64,000 nt of DNA from an uncultured Methylophilaceae bacterium. GTDB taxonomy: Bacteria > Pseudomonadota > Gammaproteobacteria > Burkholderiales > Methylophilaceae. Below, piece after piece: positions 1 through 9,700 of this stretch. The translations under genes and the position numbers were made by a program. The notes under the pieces were generated by a model. The model saw only the letters and a list, made by a program, of their open reading frames with translations. It was not told the DNA's origin and made no database searches. Each line of letters starts with the position of its first letter. The first letter of the stretch is position 1. The stretch spans positions 1-64,000 of the forward strand of contig CAIQFD010000056.1 in NCBI GenBank assembly GCA_903870995.1. Reading direction: 5' to 3'.

Positions 1-37
1 CAGGTCTCAACCAACATAAAGTTGATTGATGTGAGGC

Positions 38-319
38 CTAGACTAAATCAACGCGCTCGCGTAACTCTTTACCAGCTTTAAAGTGAGGCACATGCTTAGC
101 AGGCACTTCAACTTTACTACCAGTTTTTGGATTGCGACCAAGGCGTGGTGGACGGTAGTTAAGACTGAAACTACCAAAGCCACGAATTTCGATACGCTCG
201 CCAGCTGCTAAATTGTCCGTCATTGAATCAAGGATGGCTTTCACTGAAAGTTCAGCGTCCTTTACAACAAGTTGCGGAAAACGTGCAGCTAAGTTAAGAA
301 TGAGCTCAGATTTTGTCAT
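38..319 (-). CDS. ihfB: Integration host factor, beta subunit
   Basis: Small DNA-bending protein of the HU/IHF family that pairs with IhfA in the nucleoid. The 93-residue length is typical. Visible family marks are RGFGSF at residues 46-51, RPP at 56-58 and the DNA-contacting beta-arm motif GRNPKTG at 61-67. The gene starts 11 bp after the rpsA stop, the rpsA-ihfB order also known from E. coli, so it is probably co-transcribed with rpsA. The IHF-beta rather than HU assignment rests on this position and on the N-terminal MTKSELI sequence. Confidence 0.95.
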   Translation of the reverse strand: MTKSELILNLAARFPQLVVKDAELSVKAILDSMTDNLAAGERIEIRGFGSFSLNYRPPRLGRNPKTGSKVEVPAKHVPHFKAGKELRERVDLV

Positions 320-330
320 GGCTTTCTACC

Positions 331-1842
331 TTATTCGTTGTTTTTGCTATCAAGTTTAGCTTTAAGCAATGCACCTAGGTTAGTAGTGCCTGCTGTTGCT
401 GCGCCATCATCAGGCACTTGAGCAGCTTCTTTAGCTTTGGCTGATTTTGCTTTAGGTTTGGCTTCAGTTTTTTCTTCTGAAGATGCGCCTGAAGGATCAG
501 CTGTTAGTTGTTTAACGCCCAATGAGATGCGTTCTTTTTCAACATCAATGCTCAATACTAACGCTTCTAATTCGTCACCTTTTTTGAAGTTACGAATTGC
601 TTCTTCGCCAGTTTGTGTCCATGAAAGGTCTGATAAGTGAACTAGACCATCAATGCCACCTGGCAAGCCGATGAATACACCGAAGTCAGTGATTGATTTG
701 ATTTGACCGCTAACTTTGTCAGATTTTTTATGGCTTGCTGCGAAATCATCCCATGGATTTGTTTGGCATTGTTTCATGCCAAGTGACAAGCGACGACGAT
801 CTTCGTCAATCTCAAGAATCATCACTTCAACTTCGTCGCCTAATTGAGCGATTTTAGCTGGGTGAACGTTCTTGTTAGTCCAATCCATTTCTGAAACGTG
901 AACAAGACCTTCGATACCTGGTTCGATTTCAACGAATGCACCGTAGTCAGTCAAGTTAGTTACTTTACCGAACAAGCGAGTGTTTGCTGGGTAACGACGG
1001 CTTAATGCAACCCATGGGTCATCGCCCAATTGTTTGATACCAAGTGAAACACGGTTTTTGTCTTGATCGAATTTAAGGATCTTAGCTTCAACTTCTTCAC
1101 CAACAGTCAACACCTCTGATGGGTGTTTAACACGGCGCCATGCCAAGTCAGTGATGTGTAGCAAGCCATCAATGCCGCCCAAATCAACGAATGCACCGTA
1201 GTCAGTGATATTTTTAACGATACCCTTAACAACTGCACCTTCTTTCAATGAACCCATCAATGCTTCGCGATCAGCACCCATGCTGTCTTCTAGAACAGCG
1301 CGACGTGAAACCACAACGTTGTTGCGTTTGCGGTCTAGCTTGATTACTTTGAAATCCCATTCTTTATTTTCGAATGGTGTAGTGTCTTTAACAGGGCGTA
1401 AGTCAACCAATGAGCCTGGTAAGAATGCGCGGATGCCGTTAACCATGACAGTTAAACCACCCTTAACGCGACCGTTTACCATACCCTTGATGATGCGAGC
1501 TTCATTCATCGCTTCTTCAAGATCTAGCCATGCTGCTAGGCGTTTCGCTTTTTCGCGTGATAATTTTGTTGAGCCGTAACCATCTTCCAATGATTCGATG
1601 CAAACTTTAACGAAGTCGCCAACTTGGACTTCTAATTCGCCACGGTCATTTAAAAATTCGTTTGCGTCAATCACGCTCTCAGATTTGAGGCCAGCATTAA
1701 CTACAACGAAATCAGAATCGATAGAAACAACTTCTGCGGTGATCACTTCACCAGAGCGCATCTCTTGACGTGCAAGACTTTCTTCGAATAACGCTGCGAA
1801 ACTTTCGCCCATAGAGGCGGTTGAGGTTGAAACATTAGCCAT
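331..1842 (-). CDS. rpsA: 30S ribosomal protein S1 with five S1 domains
   Basis: mRNA-binding protein of the small ribosomal subunit. I place the start at the ATG encoding [15 protein letters not shown] (503 residues); an in-frame extension of 18 codons upstream reads through a leader hairpin and is rejected. Five S1/OB repeats are visible at roughly residues 30-95, 110-175, 195-263, 280-350 and 367-437, the last three with the [12 protein letters not shown] core and ending in SLGxKQ. After the fifth repeat the protein goes straight into a Lys/Ala-rich tail ending in [13 protein letters not shown]. Usual proteobacterial S1 (557 residues in E. coli) has six repeats, so the sixth is missing here. 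Neighbours are cmk upstream and ihfB downstream. Confidence 0.95.
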   Translation of the reverse strand: MANVSTSTASMGESFAALFEESLARQEMRSGEVITAEVVSIDSDFVVVNAGLKSESVIDANEFLNDRGELEVQVGDFVKVCIESLEDGYGSTKLSREKAKRLAAWLDLEEAMNEARIIKGMVNGRVKGGLTVMVNGIRAFLPGSLVDLRPVKDTTPFENKEWDFKVIKLDRKRNNVVVSRRAVLEDSMGADREALMGSLKEGAVVKGIVKNITDYGAFVDLGGIDGLLHITDLAWRRVKHPSEVLTVGEEVEAKILKFDQDKNRVSLGIKQLGDDPWVALSRRYPANTRLFGKVTNLTDYGAFVEIEPGIEGLVHVSEMDWTNKNVHPAKIAQLGDEVEVMILEIDEDRRRLSLGMKQCQTNPWDDFAASHKKSDKVSGQIKSITDFGVFIGLPGGIDGLVHLSDLSWTQTGEEAIRNFKKGDELEALVLSIDVEKERISLGVKQLTADPSGASSEEKTEAKPKAKSAKAKEAAQVPDDGAATAGTTNLGALLKAKLDSKNNE

Positions 1843-1862
1843 TAAAAAGGTACCTAAGTAAT

Positions 1863-1912
1863 CCCACCGTGCAGTGGGGTAAATTAAAAAAATCACGAGT
1901 TTTAGAGACTCG
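1863..1912 (-). promoter_or_regulatory. Two tandem hairpins in the rpsA leader
   Basis: Two perfect short inverted repeats lie just upstream of the rpsA start. CGAGT at 1896-1900 pairs with ACTCG at 1908-1912 (7-nt loop), and CCCAC at 1863-1867 pairs with GTGGG at 1874-1878 (6-nt loop). The second stem ends about 20 nt before the ATG at 1842, so it is close to the ribosome entry site. S1 is known to repress its own translation in E. coli through leader hairpins; a similar role here is inference. Confidence 0.4.
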
Positions 1913-2075
1913 GATGCCTAAAAATTTAAAACAGAGCGGAATTTTACAATAAAACGATAATTTAATTAAGTATTTTTTAATTTTTTGCGCATTATGCAAT
2001 CGAATGAAGCGTGGCTTGACGATGTTTTTTATTTAACTAATACAGCTTTTGTGTTTTTAGTACGAGTTTTTCTGC

Positions 2076-2741
2076 TTATTGATTCGCTGAAGAGGCTTCT
2101 AACACCTTGTTGACGGCTTGTTCGATGTTGAGATGACTGGTCTCTAACAGCATCGCATCTTGCGCTTGTTGTAAAGGCGCAACACTTCTTTCGCTATCGC
2201 GAGCATCTCTATCTTGTAGGTCTTTTAAAATGGCTTGGTAATCCGCCTCAAGCCCTTTATTAATCAATTGTTTGTATCTTCTGTCTGCGCGGACTTCTGC
2301 ACTGGCAGTTAAGAAGATTTTTGTTTCCGCATCAGGGAAAATCACTGTGGCCATATCACGACCATCGGCCACCAAGCCAGGTGCCTTACGGAAACTATGT
2401 TGCAAGGCAACTAATGCAAGCCTGACTAGTGGGTGCGCTGCAACTTTCGATGCGCCTTGTCCCATTTGCTCGGTGCGTATTTTTTCGCTGACGTTTGCAT
2501 CATTAAGATAAATCTCGCCATGCTCAAATTGAATCGTTAATTGGGGGATGATTTTTGCGACGGCTTGTTCAGTCTCCCAATTAATGTCTTGTTCAAAAGC
2601 TGCCAATGCAACGATACGATAGAGTGCACCTGAATCTAAATAATGGTAACCAAGTTTTTCAGCAACGATTTGTGCAACGGTGCCTTTGCCCGAAGCAGAA
2701 GGGCCGTCAATCGCAATGACAGGAATATTATTTAACGCCAT
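2076..2741 (-). CDS. cmk: Cytidylate kinase
   Basis: Phosphorylates CMP and dCMP with ATP in pyrimidine nucleotide metabolism. The P-loop reads GPSASGKGT near the N terminus. The CMP-binding segment DGRDMATVIFPDA and the lid region RDARDSERSVAPL are intact. I start at MALNNIPVIAIDG (221 residues) because this ATG lies one base after the aroA TAA stop; a start 10 codons upstream would overlap aroA and adds no family sequence. The 180 bp after the gene hold the rpsA leader and are A+T-rich, probably with the rpsA promoter, although I cannot pick clear -35 and -10 boxes. Confidence 0.95.
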   Translation of the reverse strand: MALNNIPVIAIDGPSASGKGTVAQIVAEKLGYHYLDSGALYRIVALAAFEQDINWETEQAVAKIIPQLTIQFEHGEIYLNDANVSEKIRTEQMGQGASKVAAHPLVRLALVALQHSFRKAPGLVADGRDMATVIFPDAETKIFLTASAEVRADRRYKQLINKGLEADYQAILKDLQDRDARDSERSVAPLQQAQDAMLLETSHLNIEQAVNKVLEASSANQ

Positions 2742-2742
2742 C

Positions 2743-4035
2743 TTATTGAGTGATTTTCTCGAAGCGTTCAAAGTAATCAGGGAAGGTTTTAGCCACGCAC
2801 TTTGGGTCGTTAATGATGATAGGCACGCCAGCCAAGCTTACCAATGAAAAACACATGGCCATACGGTGGTCATCGTAAGTGTCAATGACAGCATTGGGCG
2901 TAAGTGTTTGAGGCGGAGTGATGGCAATGTAATCCATACCTTCCTCAACAATAGCGCCAACTTTACGAAGCTCTGTCGCCATGGCGCTAATGCGATCTGT
3001 TTCTTTCACTCGCCAACTGGCAATATTGCGTAAGGTGCTTTTGCCATCAGCAAATAACGCCAAAATGGCAAGTGTCATGGCTGCATCAGGAATGTGGTTA
3101 CAGTCTAAATCAATCGCTTTTAGTTTGCCTGATGCGCGATTCACAACAATGCTGTTCGTACCATATTTAATCTTCGCGCCCATTTTGACGATTTCATCTG
3201 CAAATTTGATATCACCTTGAATGCTGTCTGATGAAACTCCCTCGATTTTGAGACCATGAGCATCTGCTGCCACGGCTCCAGCAGCAAGAAAATATGAGGC
3301 TGAAGAGGCGTCGCCCTCTACATAAATTTCTTCAGGGCTTTGATATTGGCTGTTTGCAGGAATATTGAAACGTTCCCAACCATCACGCTGCACATGTACA
3401 CCAAAACGTCGCATTAAATTAAGCGTGATTTCAATATAAGGTTTTGAGATGAGCTCGCCGACCACTTCAATGGTAAAAGCTTTTCCACAGATAGGCAGGG
3501 CCATTAAAAGCGCAGTTAAAAACTGACTAGAAACATCACCACGGATTTTGATTGGCGTGGATGATTGAATACTTGCACGGGAGATTTTAAGCGGTGGGAA
3601 GCCATCATTACCTAGGTATTCTATGTTCGCGCCAGCTTGGCGAAGCGCATCCACTAAATCGCCAATTGGACGTTCATGCATGCGTGCAATGCCAGAAAGC
3701 GTAAAGTCGCCTTGAGATAAAGCTAAGGCGGCAGTCAGGGGTCTAAAGGCAGTGCCTGCGTTGCCTAAAAACAGGTCAGCTTGATTGACGGAAAGTTTGC
3801 CGCCATTGCCGGTTACGCGCCAATCGTTTTCGCCGACTTTCTCAAGCTGGACACCTAGTTTTTCTAAGGATTCCAGCATTCTTGAAGTGTCGTCTGAGGC
3901 AAGTAAATCACGAATATGTGTGACGCCATTTGAAAAGGCGGCCAGCAATAAAGTGCGATTAGAGATGCTCTTTGAGCCTGGTAATTTAATCGTTCCAGCC
4001 ACTTGGTGAGCTGGTTTTAAGCTGATTGATTCCAT
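2743..4035 (-). CDS. aroA: EPSP synthase (3-phosphoshikimate 1-carboxyvinyltransferase)
   Basis: Sixth step of the shikimate pathway: transfers enolpyruvyl from PEP to shikimate-3-phosphate. Class I motifs are [10 protein letters not shown] near residue 20, [13 protein letters not shown] near 90, [12 protein letters not shown] and [10 protein letters not shown] near the C terminus. The chosen ATG gives MESISLKP (430 residues), matching the E. coli start MESLTLQP; a longer reading overlaps the tyrA end. It begins 5 bp after tyrA and ends one base before cmk, so tyrA-aroA-cmk is an operon. Confidence 0.96.
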   Translation of the reverse strand: MESISLKPAHQVAGTIKLPGSKSISNRTLLLAAFSNGVTHIRDLLASDDTSRMLESLEKLGVQLEKVGENDWRVTGNGGKLSVNQADLFLGNAGTAFRPLTAALALSQGDFTLSGIARMHERPIGDLVDALRQAGANIEYLGNDGFPPLKISRASIQSSTPIKIRGDVSSQFLTALLMALPICGKAFTIEVVGELISKPYIEITLNLMRRFGVHVQRDGWERFNIPANSQYQSPEEIYVEGDASSASYFLAAGAVAADAHGLKIEGVSSDSIQGDIKFADEIVKMGAKIKYGTNSIVVNRASGKLKAIDLDCNHIPDAAMTLAILALFADGKSTLRNIASWRVKETDRISAMATELRKVGAIVEEGMDYIAITPPQTLTPNAVIDTYDDHRMAMCFSLVSLAGVPIIINDPKCVAKTFPDYFERFEKITQ

Positions 4036-4040
4036 GTCGA

Positions 4041-4925
4041 TTACTTTTCTCGTTCTTTTTGCCAAGCTTGGCGGGCTTGGCTGGCACGTTCAAACATTGC
4101 TTGCAAACCTTGGCTGTCTTCATTTTTTAATAATTTTTGTAGGGCTGAGATTTCAGCTTGGTAGGTTTCCAATTCATTTAGTAAAGCATTTTTGTTCGCC
4201 AAGCTGATATCTCGCCACATTTCAGGTGAGCTGCCAGCAATACGTGTGAAATCCCTAAATCCACTTGCAGCAAATTCAAACAATTGTTTTGCGTTAGTGC
4301 GATTAGCTAAATCATTAACCAGAGCAAAAGCTAATAAGTGCGGTAAATGACTCACGGCAGCAAAAATTTGGTCATGTGCTTGGGCAGTCATTTCACTCAC
4401 GTTAGCACCGGTTGCTAGCCATAATTCGCGAACAAGTTTAATTGCTTCGGCAGAGGTGTTTTCGTTAGGTGTTAACACCACATTTTTGCCAGTAAATAAA
4501 TCAGCTTTTGCCGCTGTTACTCCGCTTTTTTCCGCGCCAGCAATTGGATGCCCACCAACAAACTGGCTAAGAAAGTGTTGAGGGTTAGTCGCTTGCTTTG
4601 AAGCGATGTTTACGTATGCTTGAATGTCTGATTTTGTACTGCCTGCATCGGTGACTACGGTGTGTGCAGAAAGATGCGGAATGATTGCTTCTAAAATTTT
4701 AGGGGTTTGAGCGACTGGTGTAGCAATGAGCACTAGATCTGCATCAGACATTGCTTTTGCAATATCAGAGTTCGCTTCATCAATGACCCCTAAATTGATC
4801 GCTGTTTGAAGATTTTCAAGATTGCGACCGACGCCCACGATTTTAGGTGCCGCAGGTAATTTTTTGAGTGCGAGTGCGACTGAGCCACCAATGAGGCCAA
4901 CACCAAAAATGACGATTTTATTCAA
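4041..4925 (-). CDS. tyrA: Prephenate/arogenate dehydrogenase
   Basis: NAD(P)-dependent oxidative decarboxylation of prephenate in tyrosine synthesis. The N-terminal Rossmann motif is GVGLIGGS at residues 8-15. The family signature [20 protein letters not shown] is present in the C-terminal half, as is the substrate-site segment [12 protein letters not shown]. At 294 residues it is a stand-alone dehydrogenase without a chorismate mutase domain. It is the first gene before aroA-cmk-rpsA-ihfB. Whether it prefers prephenate or arogenate cannot be told from the sequence. Confidence 0.93.
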   Translation of the reverse strand: MNKIVIFGVGLIGGSVALALKKLPAAPKIVGVGRNLENLQTAINLGVIDEANSDIAKAMSDADLVLIATPVAQTPKILEAIIPHLSAHTVVTDAGSTKSDIQAYVNIASKQATNPQHFLSQFVGGHPIAGAEKSGVTAAKADLFTGKNVVLTPNENTSAEAIKLVRELWLATGANVSEMTAQAHDQIFAAVSHLPHLLAFALVNDLANRTNAKQLFEFAASGFRDFTRIAGSSPEMWRDISLANKNALLNELETYQAEISALQKLLKNEDSQGLQAMFERASQARQAWQKEREK

Positions 4926-4956
4926 GTGTATTGCTTTGAAGATAATTAAAGCGAGA

Positions 4957-4986
4957 ATTGTAGCATCGACAAGCTGGGCTTGTCTG
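4957..4986 (-). promoter_or_regulatory. Possible tyrA promoter overlapping a short hairpin
   Basis: On the minus strand CAGACA, an 18-bp spacer and TACAAT (4957-4962) resemble a sigma70 promoter reading into tyrA. The -35 side overlaps an inverted repeat, GACAAGC (4968-4974) and GCTTGTC (4978-4984), which could instead be the end of the bpt transcript; it lacks a T-run. Evidence is weak. Confidence 0.3.
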
Positions 4987-4988
4987 AT

Positions 4989-5720
4989 TTATGGCTTTGC
5001 ATGAAGGATCGCTTGCCACTCACCATCAATTAAAGCTTCTTGAGGGGTAAATTTTTCTTTGTAAGCCATTTTTCGGCTGTTTTGTATCCAATAACCTAAA
5101 TAAAGGTAAGGAAGCTTGAGTTGTTTACACCAATCAATAAGCCACATAATGCTGTAAGTGCCGTAGCTGGCTTTGCTATCTGCGCTGTCGTAAAAGGTAT
5201 AAACCGCCGAAACGCCGTCTTCTACAATGTCGACTACGCTCACTATTTTCAGAACGCCATCTAAAGTGAATGAAATAAATAGGCTGTCCACATTACTTTG
5301 TACCAAAAAGTTACGGTATTGCTCAGCAGTTTCTTCTTCAGCATTACCTTCATGACGCGCGATTTGGTAGGCTTTATAAAGTTCGAAGTGCGTTTCATCA
5401 AAGGCCAGTGAAGAAATGCTTGCATCTAAAGCTTGGTGTTGCCTGTAAGCCCGTTTTTGACTTCGCGTTGCTTGAAAGTGAGCGACTGGTAATCGAACAG
5501 GAATGCAGGCATTGCATTTTTCGCAATGAGGACGATAGACGAACTTTCCACTCCGTCTAAACCCTTGTTGAATAAGCCCACTATATTGATGACCATCAAC
5601 CAAGTGTTGTGGTGTGGCGATTAAAGATTGCGCGAGTTGGTTGGGTAAATAGCCACAAGAGTAGGGCGCAGTGACATAAAACTGGATTCTTTGTAGGGCT
5701 GAATCAGCAGGGTTTGTCAT
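4989..5720 (-). CDS. bpt: Aspartate/glutamate leucyltransferase (Bpt)
   Basis: Transfers Leu from Leu-tRNA to proteins with N-terminal Asp or Glu, marking them for ClpS/ClpAP degradation. Recognised by the N-terminal CGYLPNQLAQSLIATP, the cysteine-containing YRPHCEKCNACIPVRLP and the C-terminal LYLGYWIQNSRKMAYK. The ATG at 5720 follows the aat TAA stop by one base; a TTG three codons earlier would overlap aat. The length of 243 residues is typical. Bpt rather than Ate (arginyltransferase) is assigned from bacterial origin and length. Confidence 0.92.
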   Translation of the reverse strand: MTNPADSALQRIQFYVTAPYSCGYLPNQLAQSLIATPQHLVDGHQYSGLIQQGFRRSGKFVYRPHCEKCNACIPVRLPVAHFQATRSQKRAYRQHQALDASISSLAFDETHFELYKAYQIARHEGNAEEETAEQYRNFLVQSNVDSLFISFTLDGVLKIVSVVDIVEDGVSAVYTFYDSADSKASYGTYSIMWLIDWCKQLKLPYLYLGYWIQNSRKMAYKEKFTPQEALIDGEWQAILHAKP

Positions 5721-5721
5721 C

Positions 5722-6408
5722 TTAAGCAATCAAGCTTTTTAATTGATTGATAAAGGCTGCTCGGCTAATTTCTTGAGCCCCTAGTGATGCAAGGTGTTTA
5801 GTGTTCATTTGACAGTCAATCATGCCGACATCTTTCTTTTTTAAATACTCTACCATATGTGCAAAAGCAATTTTTGACGCATCTGACACATGGTGAAACA
5901 TAGATTCGCCATAAAACATTTTGTTGATCAGCACGCCGTATAAGCCGCCAACCAAGGTGTTATCTATCCAAGTTTCTGCGGAGTAAGCATAACCTAACAT
6001 GTGCAGTCCACAATAAGCATCAACAATCTCTGAGGTGATCCATGTGCCGTCTTGTTCAGAGCGGGTAGTATTGGCGCAAGCTTCCATTACTTGGCGAAAG
6101 CTTGTATTGAATCTCACTTCGTAATCATTTTTCTTTAAGCGTTTTGCCAGTGATTTTGATAGCTTGAAATCTTGAGGGAAAAGCACCATCCGTGGGTTAG
6201 GGCTCCACCATAGAATAGGCTCCCCCTCACTAAACCAAGGGAAAATGCCTGCCTGGTAGGCTGCTAATAATCGACTGGTCGATAAGTCGGCACCTATCGC
6301 TAACAAACCATTGGGCTCAGTCAAAGCCTCGTTGATTGGCGGAAATGGCGTGTCATTATCTAGTGCGGCAACTTTGCCTGTCGGAAGTTGATAGTAATCG
6401 CCTTGCAA
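5722..6408 (-). CDS. aat: Leucyl/phenylalanyl-tRNA-protein transferase
   Basis: Adds Leu or Phe from aminoacyl-tRNA to proteins with N-terminal Arg or Lys, the other branch of the bacterial N-degron pathway. Diagnostic segments are [34 protein letters not shown] and [15 protein letters not shown]. The start codon appears to be TTG: it is preceded by GAGA at usable distance, and no in-frame ATG or GTG lies near the conserved N terminus. The length is 228 residues. It overlaps nothing but is only one base from bpt, so the two transferases are translationally coupled. Confidence 0.94.
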   Translation of the reverse strand: MQGDYYQLPTGKVAALDNDTPFPPINEALTEPNGLLAIGADLSTSRLLAAYQAGIFPWFSEGEPILWWSPNPRMVLFPQDFKLSKSLAKRLKKNDYEVRFNTSFRQVMEACANTTRSEQDGTWITSEIVDAYCGLHMLGYAYSAETWIDNTLVGGLYGVLINKMFYGESMFHHVSDASKIAFAHMVEYLKKKDVGMIDCQMNTKHLASLGAQEISRAAFINQLKSLIA

Positions 6409-6430
6409 TTTAATGATCTCTTTAGTTTTG

Positions 6431-7177
6431 CTAAATAAGCATCCAAGTAGCCATGCCCACCATCAGCAAGTCCTCAATGATGGTAATGGTCGACATCGGC
6501 AACTCAAACACAGAGCCTAAGCACGCACAGCGTATCTTTTGTTTATGCATCACCGACCGAATTACCCCTAGGCTTGAAAAGCCCATCACGACAACAGTGA
6601 TGGTGTTGGTTGCTTGGGGTTCAAGCGCTAGCAGGTAAGCTAAGCCTAGCGCAAGTTCGATAAATGGGTAGATAAAGCCATAAGATTTGCTACGCATGGC
6701 GAGTAAGTCATACATCGCGTAACTGTTGGCAAAAGCTCGAATATTGAGCAACTTGAAAAAAGAAAATACCAGAAAAAAACCTGCCATGAAGTGCATCATC
6801 CAGCGTTCAGTATCGAAATGATTTTGAGAAAGATTGATGGTTAGAGTTGTCACAAGGATGTATGTAATAATTAAAAATAGTGGCTGATAAGTGACAAACC
6901 AGCTTTTAGTTTCGGTCTGTTGCGACACCCTGTCGGCTTTGCTTTTAGAGGGGTTGTCATTAGTCAATGTGGCTGCTTGGTAATCGCCTGCCGTGCTTAG
7001 TGCTTTGTTGATTTGAGCCAAGGTGGCGTTGGCATTTTTAAGGCTGGCAACAGGAGGTGTTAGGCTAACTGAAACTAAATCAGCTAAGGGCTTGAGCGCA
7101 TTCTCAACTTTGTTCACGCAGCTGTTGCAATGCATGCCTTTGATGGAAACTTGTGTGATTTTTTCTGGGGTTTTCAT
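6431..7177 (-). CDS. HMA metal-binding domain fused to a MauE/DoxX-like membrane domain
   Basis: Residues 1-70 are a heavy-metal-associated domain with the metal site GMHCNSC. After a polar linker come about four membrane helices of MauE/DoxX-like type (roughly residues 95-248). The third-to-fourth helix region carries [13 protein letters not shown], and the CxCxG pattern is the conserved cysteine pair of MauE-like proteins. MauE itself is known from methylamine dehydrogenase maturation, where it is thought to help disulfide formation. A metal-handling or thiol-redox role for this fusion is inference. I start at ATG 7177; a TTG three codons upstream is less likely. It ends 22 bp before aat. 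Confidence 0.75.
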   Translation of the reverse strand: MKTPEKITQVSIKGMHCNSCVNKVENALKPLADLVSVSLTPPVASLKNANATLAQINKALSTAGDYQAATLTNDNPSKSKADRVSQQTETKSWFVTYQPLFLIITYILVTTLTINLSQNHFDTERWMMHFMAGFFLVFSFFKLLNIRAFANSYAMYDLLAMRSKSYGFIYPFIELALGLAYLLALEPQATNTITVVVMGFSSLGVIRSVMHKQKIRCACLGSVFELPMSTITIIEDLLMVGMATWMLI

Positions 7178-7198
7178 ACCAGCCAACTTTCGATAAAT

Positions 7199-7216
7199 GA
7201 CACTAGAGTGTCTAGT
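7199..7216. promoter_or_regulatory. Overlapping inverted repeats upstream of the HMA-MauE gene
   Basis: GACACT (7199-7204) and AGTGTC (7207-7212) form a dyad with a 2-bp centre, and ACTAGA (7202-7207) and TCTAGT (7211-7216) form an overlapping perfect dyad with a 3-bp centre. They lie about 22-39 bp before the ATG at 7177, where a regulator of this metal-binding protein might sit. No regulator gene is adjacent. Confidence 0.35.
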
Positions 7217-7233
7217 TTATATCGATTTGGTTT

Positions 7234-7254
7234 ATGCCGAGTTTTAATCGGCAT
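7234..7254 (-). terminator. Weak hairpin after the GGDEF-EAL gene
   Basis: ATGCCGA at 7234-7240 pairs with TCGGCAT at 7248-7254, directly after the stop codon of the GGDEF-EAL gene. There is no T-run behind it on the minus strand, so it may be a processing or weak termination structure only. Confidence 0.3.
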
Positions 7255-9695
7255 TACTTGATGTATTTTTTTTCAAACGCTTCTATAGGGAGGGGTTGGT
7301 CGTACAAATAACCTTGTCCAAAGTCACAATCAAAGGCCTGAAGCCAGTCAGCATCTTCTTCTTGCTCTACGCCTTCAGCGATTGTTTTTATGCCAAGAGA
7401 AGATGATAGTTTTGTAATGGCCGAAACAATCGCTTGGGATTTATTGTTTTTGATGACGTCTATCACAAAGGTTCTATCAATTTTAAGAATGTCGATCGGC
7501 AACTTGTGGATGTATCCCATAGATGAGTAGCCAGTACCAAAGTCATCAATCCCTATCTGGAAGCCGATTTTTTTAAGCTTTTCAAATTTAGAGAAGGTTT
7601 CGTTGGTTGAATCTAGCATCACGCTTTCTGTGAATTCGAGCAAAATATTGTGTGCATTAATTTGAAATGTTTGTAGCAAAACAATCATGTGGTCGACAAA
7701 GTCTTCTTTTGCAAATTGCTTCACTGAAATATTGACTGATAGATAAGGCGCATCAGATTTATTTTCCCATGACTGCGCTTGTTTGAAGGCGATGTTGAGT
7801 AGTTTGTCGCTTAACTCAATAATTAAATCTGATTTTTCAGCGGCAGTAATGAATTCGCTTGGCGAAACAAACCCTTTTGTTGGATGTGCCCATCTGGCCA
7901 ATGCCTCAGCACCGACCAGCTGGCCTGTTTTTAAGTCAACAATAGGTTGGTAGTAAAGTGAGAGCTGGTCTTCTGCACGAATGGCGTCTTTTAACTCACT
8001 TTCCATTTCAATGTGTTCACGCAGGCCATCATTCATGTCTTCTGAGAATAAGGCATAACGATTTTTACCAGACTTTTTAGCGGCGTACATTGCTGTGTCA
8101 GCATGCCTTAACAGCGTGTCACTATCTAAGCCATTTTCAGGGAATTTCGCAATCCCAATGCTAGTATTGACAGTGAAATTTCTACCACCAATCACAATAG
8201 GTGAATTTGCTAATTGACTTAATAGTTTTTCAGCTAAAGTTGTTACGTCGAACTGATCGGTTTTTTTGGTATTTTCGATAATCACGGTAAATTCGTCGCC
8301 ACCTAAGCGGGTCACCATGTCGCTACTTCGGAAGATTTCCTTTAGCCTTGCTGCAATTTGTATCAGTAGTTCGTCGCCAGCTTCATGTCCGAGAGAGTCA
8401 TTAATATATTTGAAGTTATCCAAGTCCATGAAAAATAGGGTGAAGGACTGATTGTTATGGTGCGAAAAGCGGATGATTTGATTGAGTCTATCTAGGAACA
8501 TCCTCCGGTTAGGTAGCCCAGTTAATTTGTCATAAAAAGCGAGTTGATGGAGTTCGTTTTCTAATTTCTTACGTTCTGTAATGCTCGATAAAACGGCCAG
8601 TAATTGTCGTTCAGATTTTTCAGTGTTTTCAATAAATTCCAACCGCATTTCTACTGGCAATGAGGTTTTGTTGTTTTTAGAGATCACCACGTCGTGTGAT
8701 GGAGGATTTGTCTTATGTTTATCCATCCATTCAATTTCTCGAAGCAAATCTGGTAAGTCTAGATTCAGTGCATCACTAAAATCCACAATATTCATGTTGT
8801 CGAAGTATTCACATGGATAACCTGTGATGCTCGTGACAGCATCGTTTACAAAGGCGATATTGAGGTCTTTGTTAAATAGAATGAAAGCATCATTAGTCTG
8901 CTCAACAATCTGAACAAGTTGAAACAGGCGGGAGGACTTTTCTTGAAGCGAACTGGACATTTCGTTAATGGCTTTGCCAAGTTCACCAATTTCACCGATT
9001 GAAGTTTCTGGCGCGCGTGAGGAAAGTTTACCTTCTGCTAACTTTTTAGCCGTTGTAGTGAACGTGCTGATTTGTTTGCGAATTCGACTTGATGATGCAA
9101 AAAATAAGAATAAGGACAAGCCGCAAGAAAGGATGGTGAAAATAATCACTGCCCAATAAAAGCTTTTGATGATCGTAAAATAAGCCTCTTTAGAAAAACT
9201 CACGGTGAGCACTCCCCACTCCTGACCGCTAATTGCGATAGGCGTGCTAAATTCAAAGTGCTTACTTGCCGAAAGTGAGTTGCTGTTATTGCTGATTTGA
9301 TATGGGCGATCCCCAATCAATAGAGTTTTGTCGTGGTTAAACTGCGTCTTGTAGTAGGGGAGTGATTTTTCTTTTAGTGTCCAATTGTCTTTTGTCATGA
9401 TGATTTCTTCACCACTCCGATTGCTATAAACAATCATCAAAATATTGGGTGTATCTCGCATCACGTTCATGCAGTAGTCGATAATTTGACTGTAATCTTT
9501 TTTATAAAGTGCGTCGTAAGTAGCGGCTAGTGTGCTGTTTGAAAATGTGCGACCTTGCTCTGCGGCCATTTCGTCGGAAAGCTTATTGAAGAATGGCAAC
9601 ACCACCACTAATAGCAATATTCCTGAAATGGATTGAATGATGCTGGTACGTATAAAAAAATGACCAAAAATACCTGAGAACAACTTATTTTGCAT
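7254..9695 (-). CDS. Membrane GGDEF-EAL cyclic-di-GMP enzyme with periplasmic sensor, HAMP and PAS
   Basis: An 813-residue inner-membrane signalling protein. A helix at about 15-36, a periplasmic domain to about 180 and a second helix at about 181-204 are followed by HAMP (205-256), PAS (262-370, with TERKKLE at its end), GGDEF (385-545) and EAL (560-805). The cyclase motif GGDEF is at residues 465-469, with an inhibitory RxxD site (RSSD) five residues before it. The phosphodiesterase motif EAL is at 597-599, and DDFGTGYSS is intact. Both activities therefore look competent; which dominates cannot be read from the sequence. It lies 5 bp after the PhnD-like gene, so the periplasmic binding protein is a candidate input. 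Confidence 0.93.
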   Translation of the reverse strand: MQNKLFSGIFGHFFIRTSIIQSISGILLLVVVLPFFNKLSDEMAAEQGRTFSNSTLAATYDALYKKDYSQIIDYCMNVMRDTPNILMIVYSNRSGEEIIMTKDNWTLKEKSLPYYKTQFNHDKTLLIGDRPYQISNNSNSLSASKHFEFSTPIAISGQEWGVLTVSFSKEAYFTIIKSFYWAVIIFTILSCGLSLFLFFASSSRIRKQISTFTTTAKKLAEGKLSSRAPETSIGEIGELGKAINEMSSSLQEKSSRLFQLVQIVEQTNDAFILFNKDLNIAFVNDAVTSITGYPCEYFDNMNIVDFSDALNLDLPDLLREIEWMDKHKTNPPSHDVVISKNNKTSLPVEMRLEFIENTEKSERQLLAVLSSITERKKLENELHQLAFYDKLTGLPNRRMFLDRLNQIIRFSHHNNQSFTLFFMDLDNFKYINDSLGHEAGDELLIQIAARLKEIFRSSDMVTRLGGDEFTVIIENTKKTDQFDVTTLAEKLLSQLANSPIVIGGRNFTVNTSIGIAKFPENGLDSDTLLRHADTAMYAAKKSGKNRYALFSEDMNDGLREHIEMESELKDAIRAEDQLSLYYQPIVDLKTGQLVGAEALARWAHPTKGFVSPSEFITAAEKSDLIIELSDKLLNIAFKQAQSWENKSDAPYLSVNISVKQFAKEDFVDHMIVLLQTFQINAHNILLEFTESVMLDSTNETFSKFEKLKKIGFQIGIDDFGTGYSSMGYIHKLPIDILKIDRTFVIDVIKNNKSQAIVSAITKLSSSLGIKTIAEGVEQEEDADWLQAFDCDFGQGYLYDQPLPIEAFEKKYIK

Positions 9696-9700
9696 AGTCT

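Noticed and set aside
1843..1896. An 18-codon N-terminal extension of rpsA ([10 protein letters not shown]...)
   Set aside because: It runs through a leader hairpin and lacks S1 family sequence; the ATG at 1842 gives the usual [15 protein letters not shown] start.
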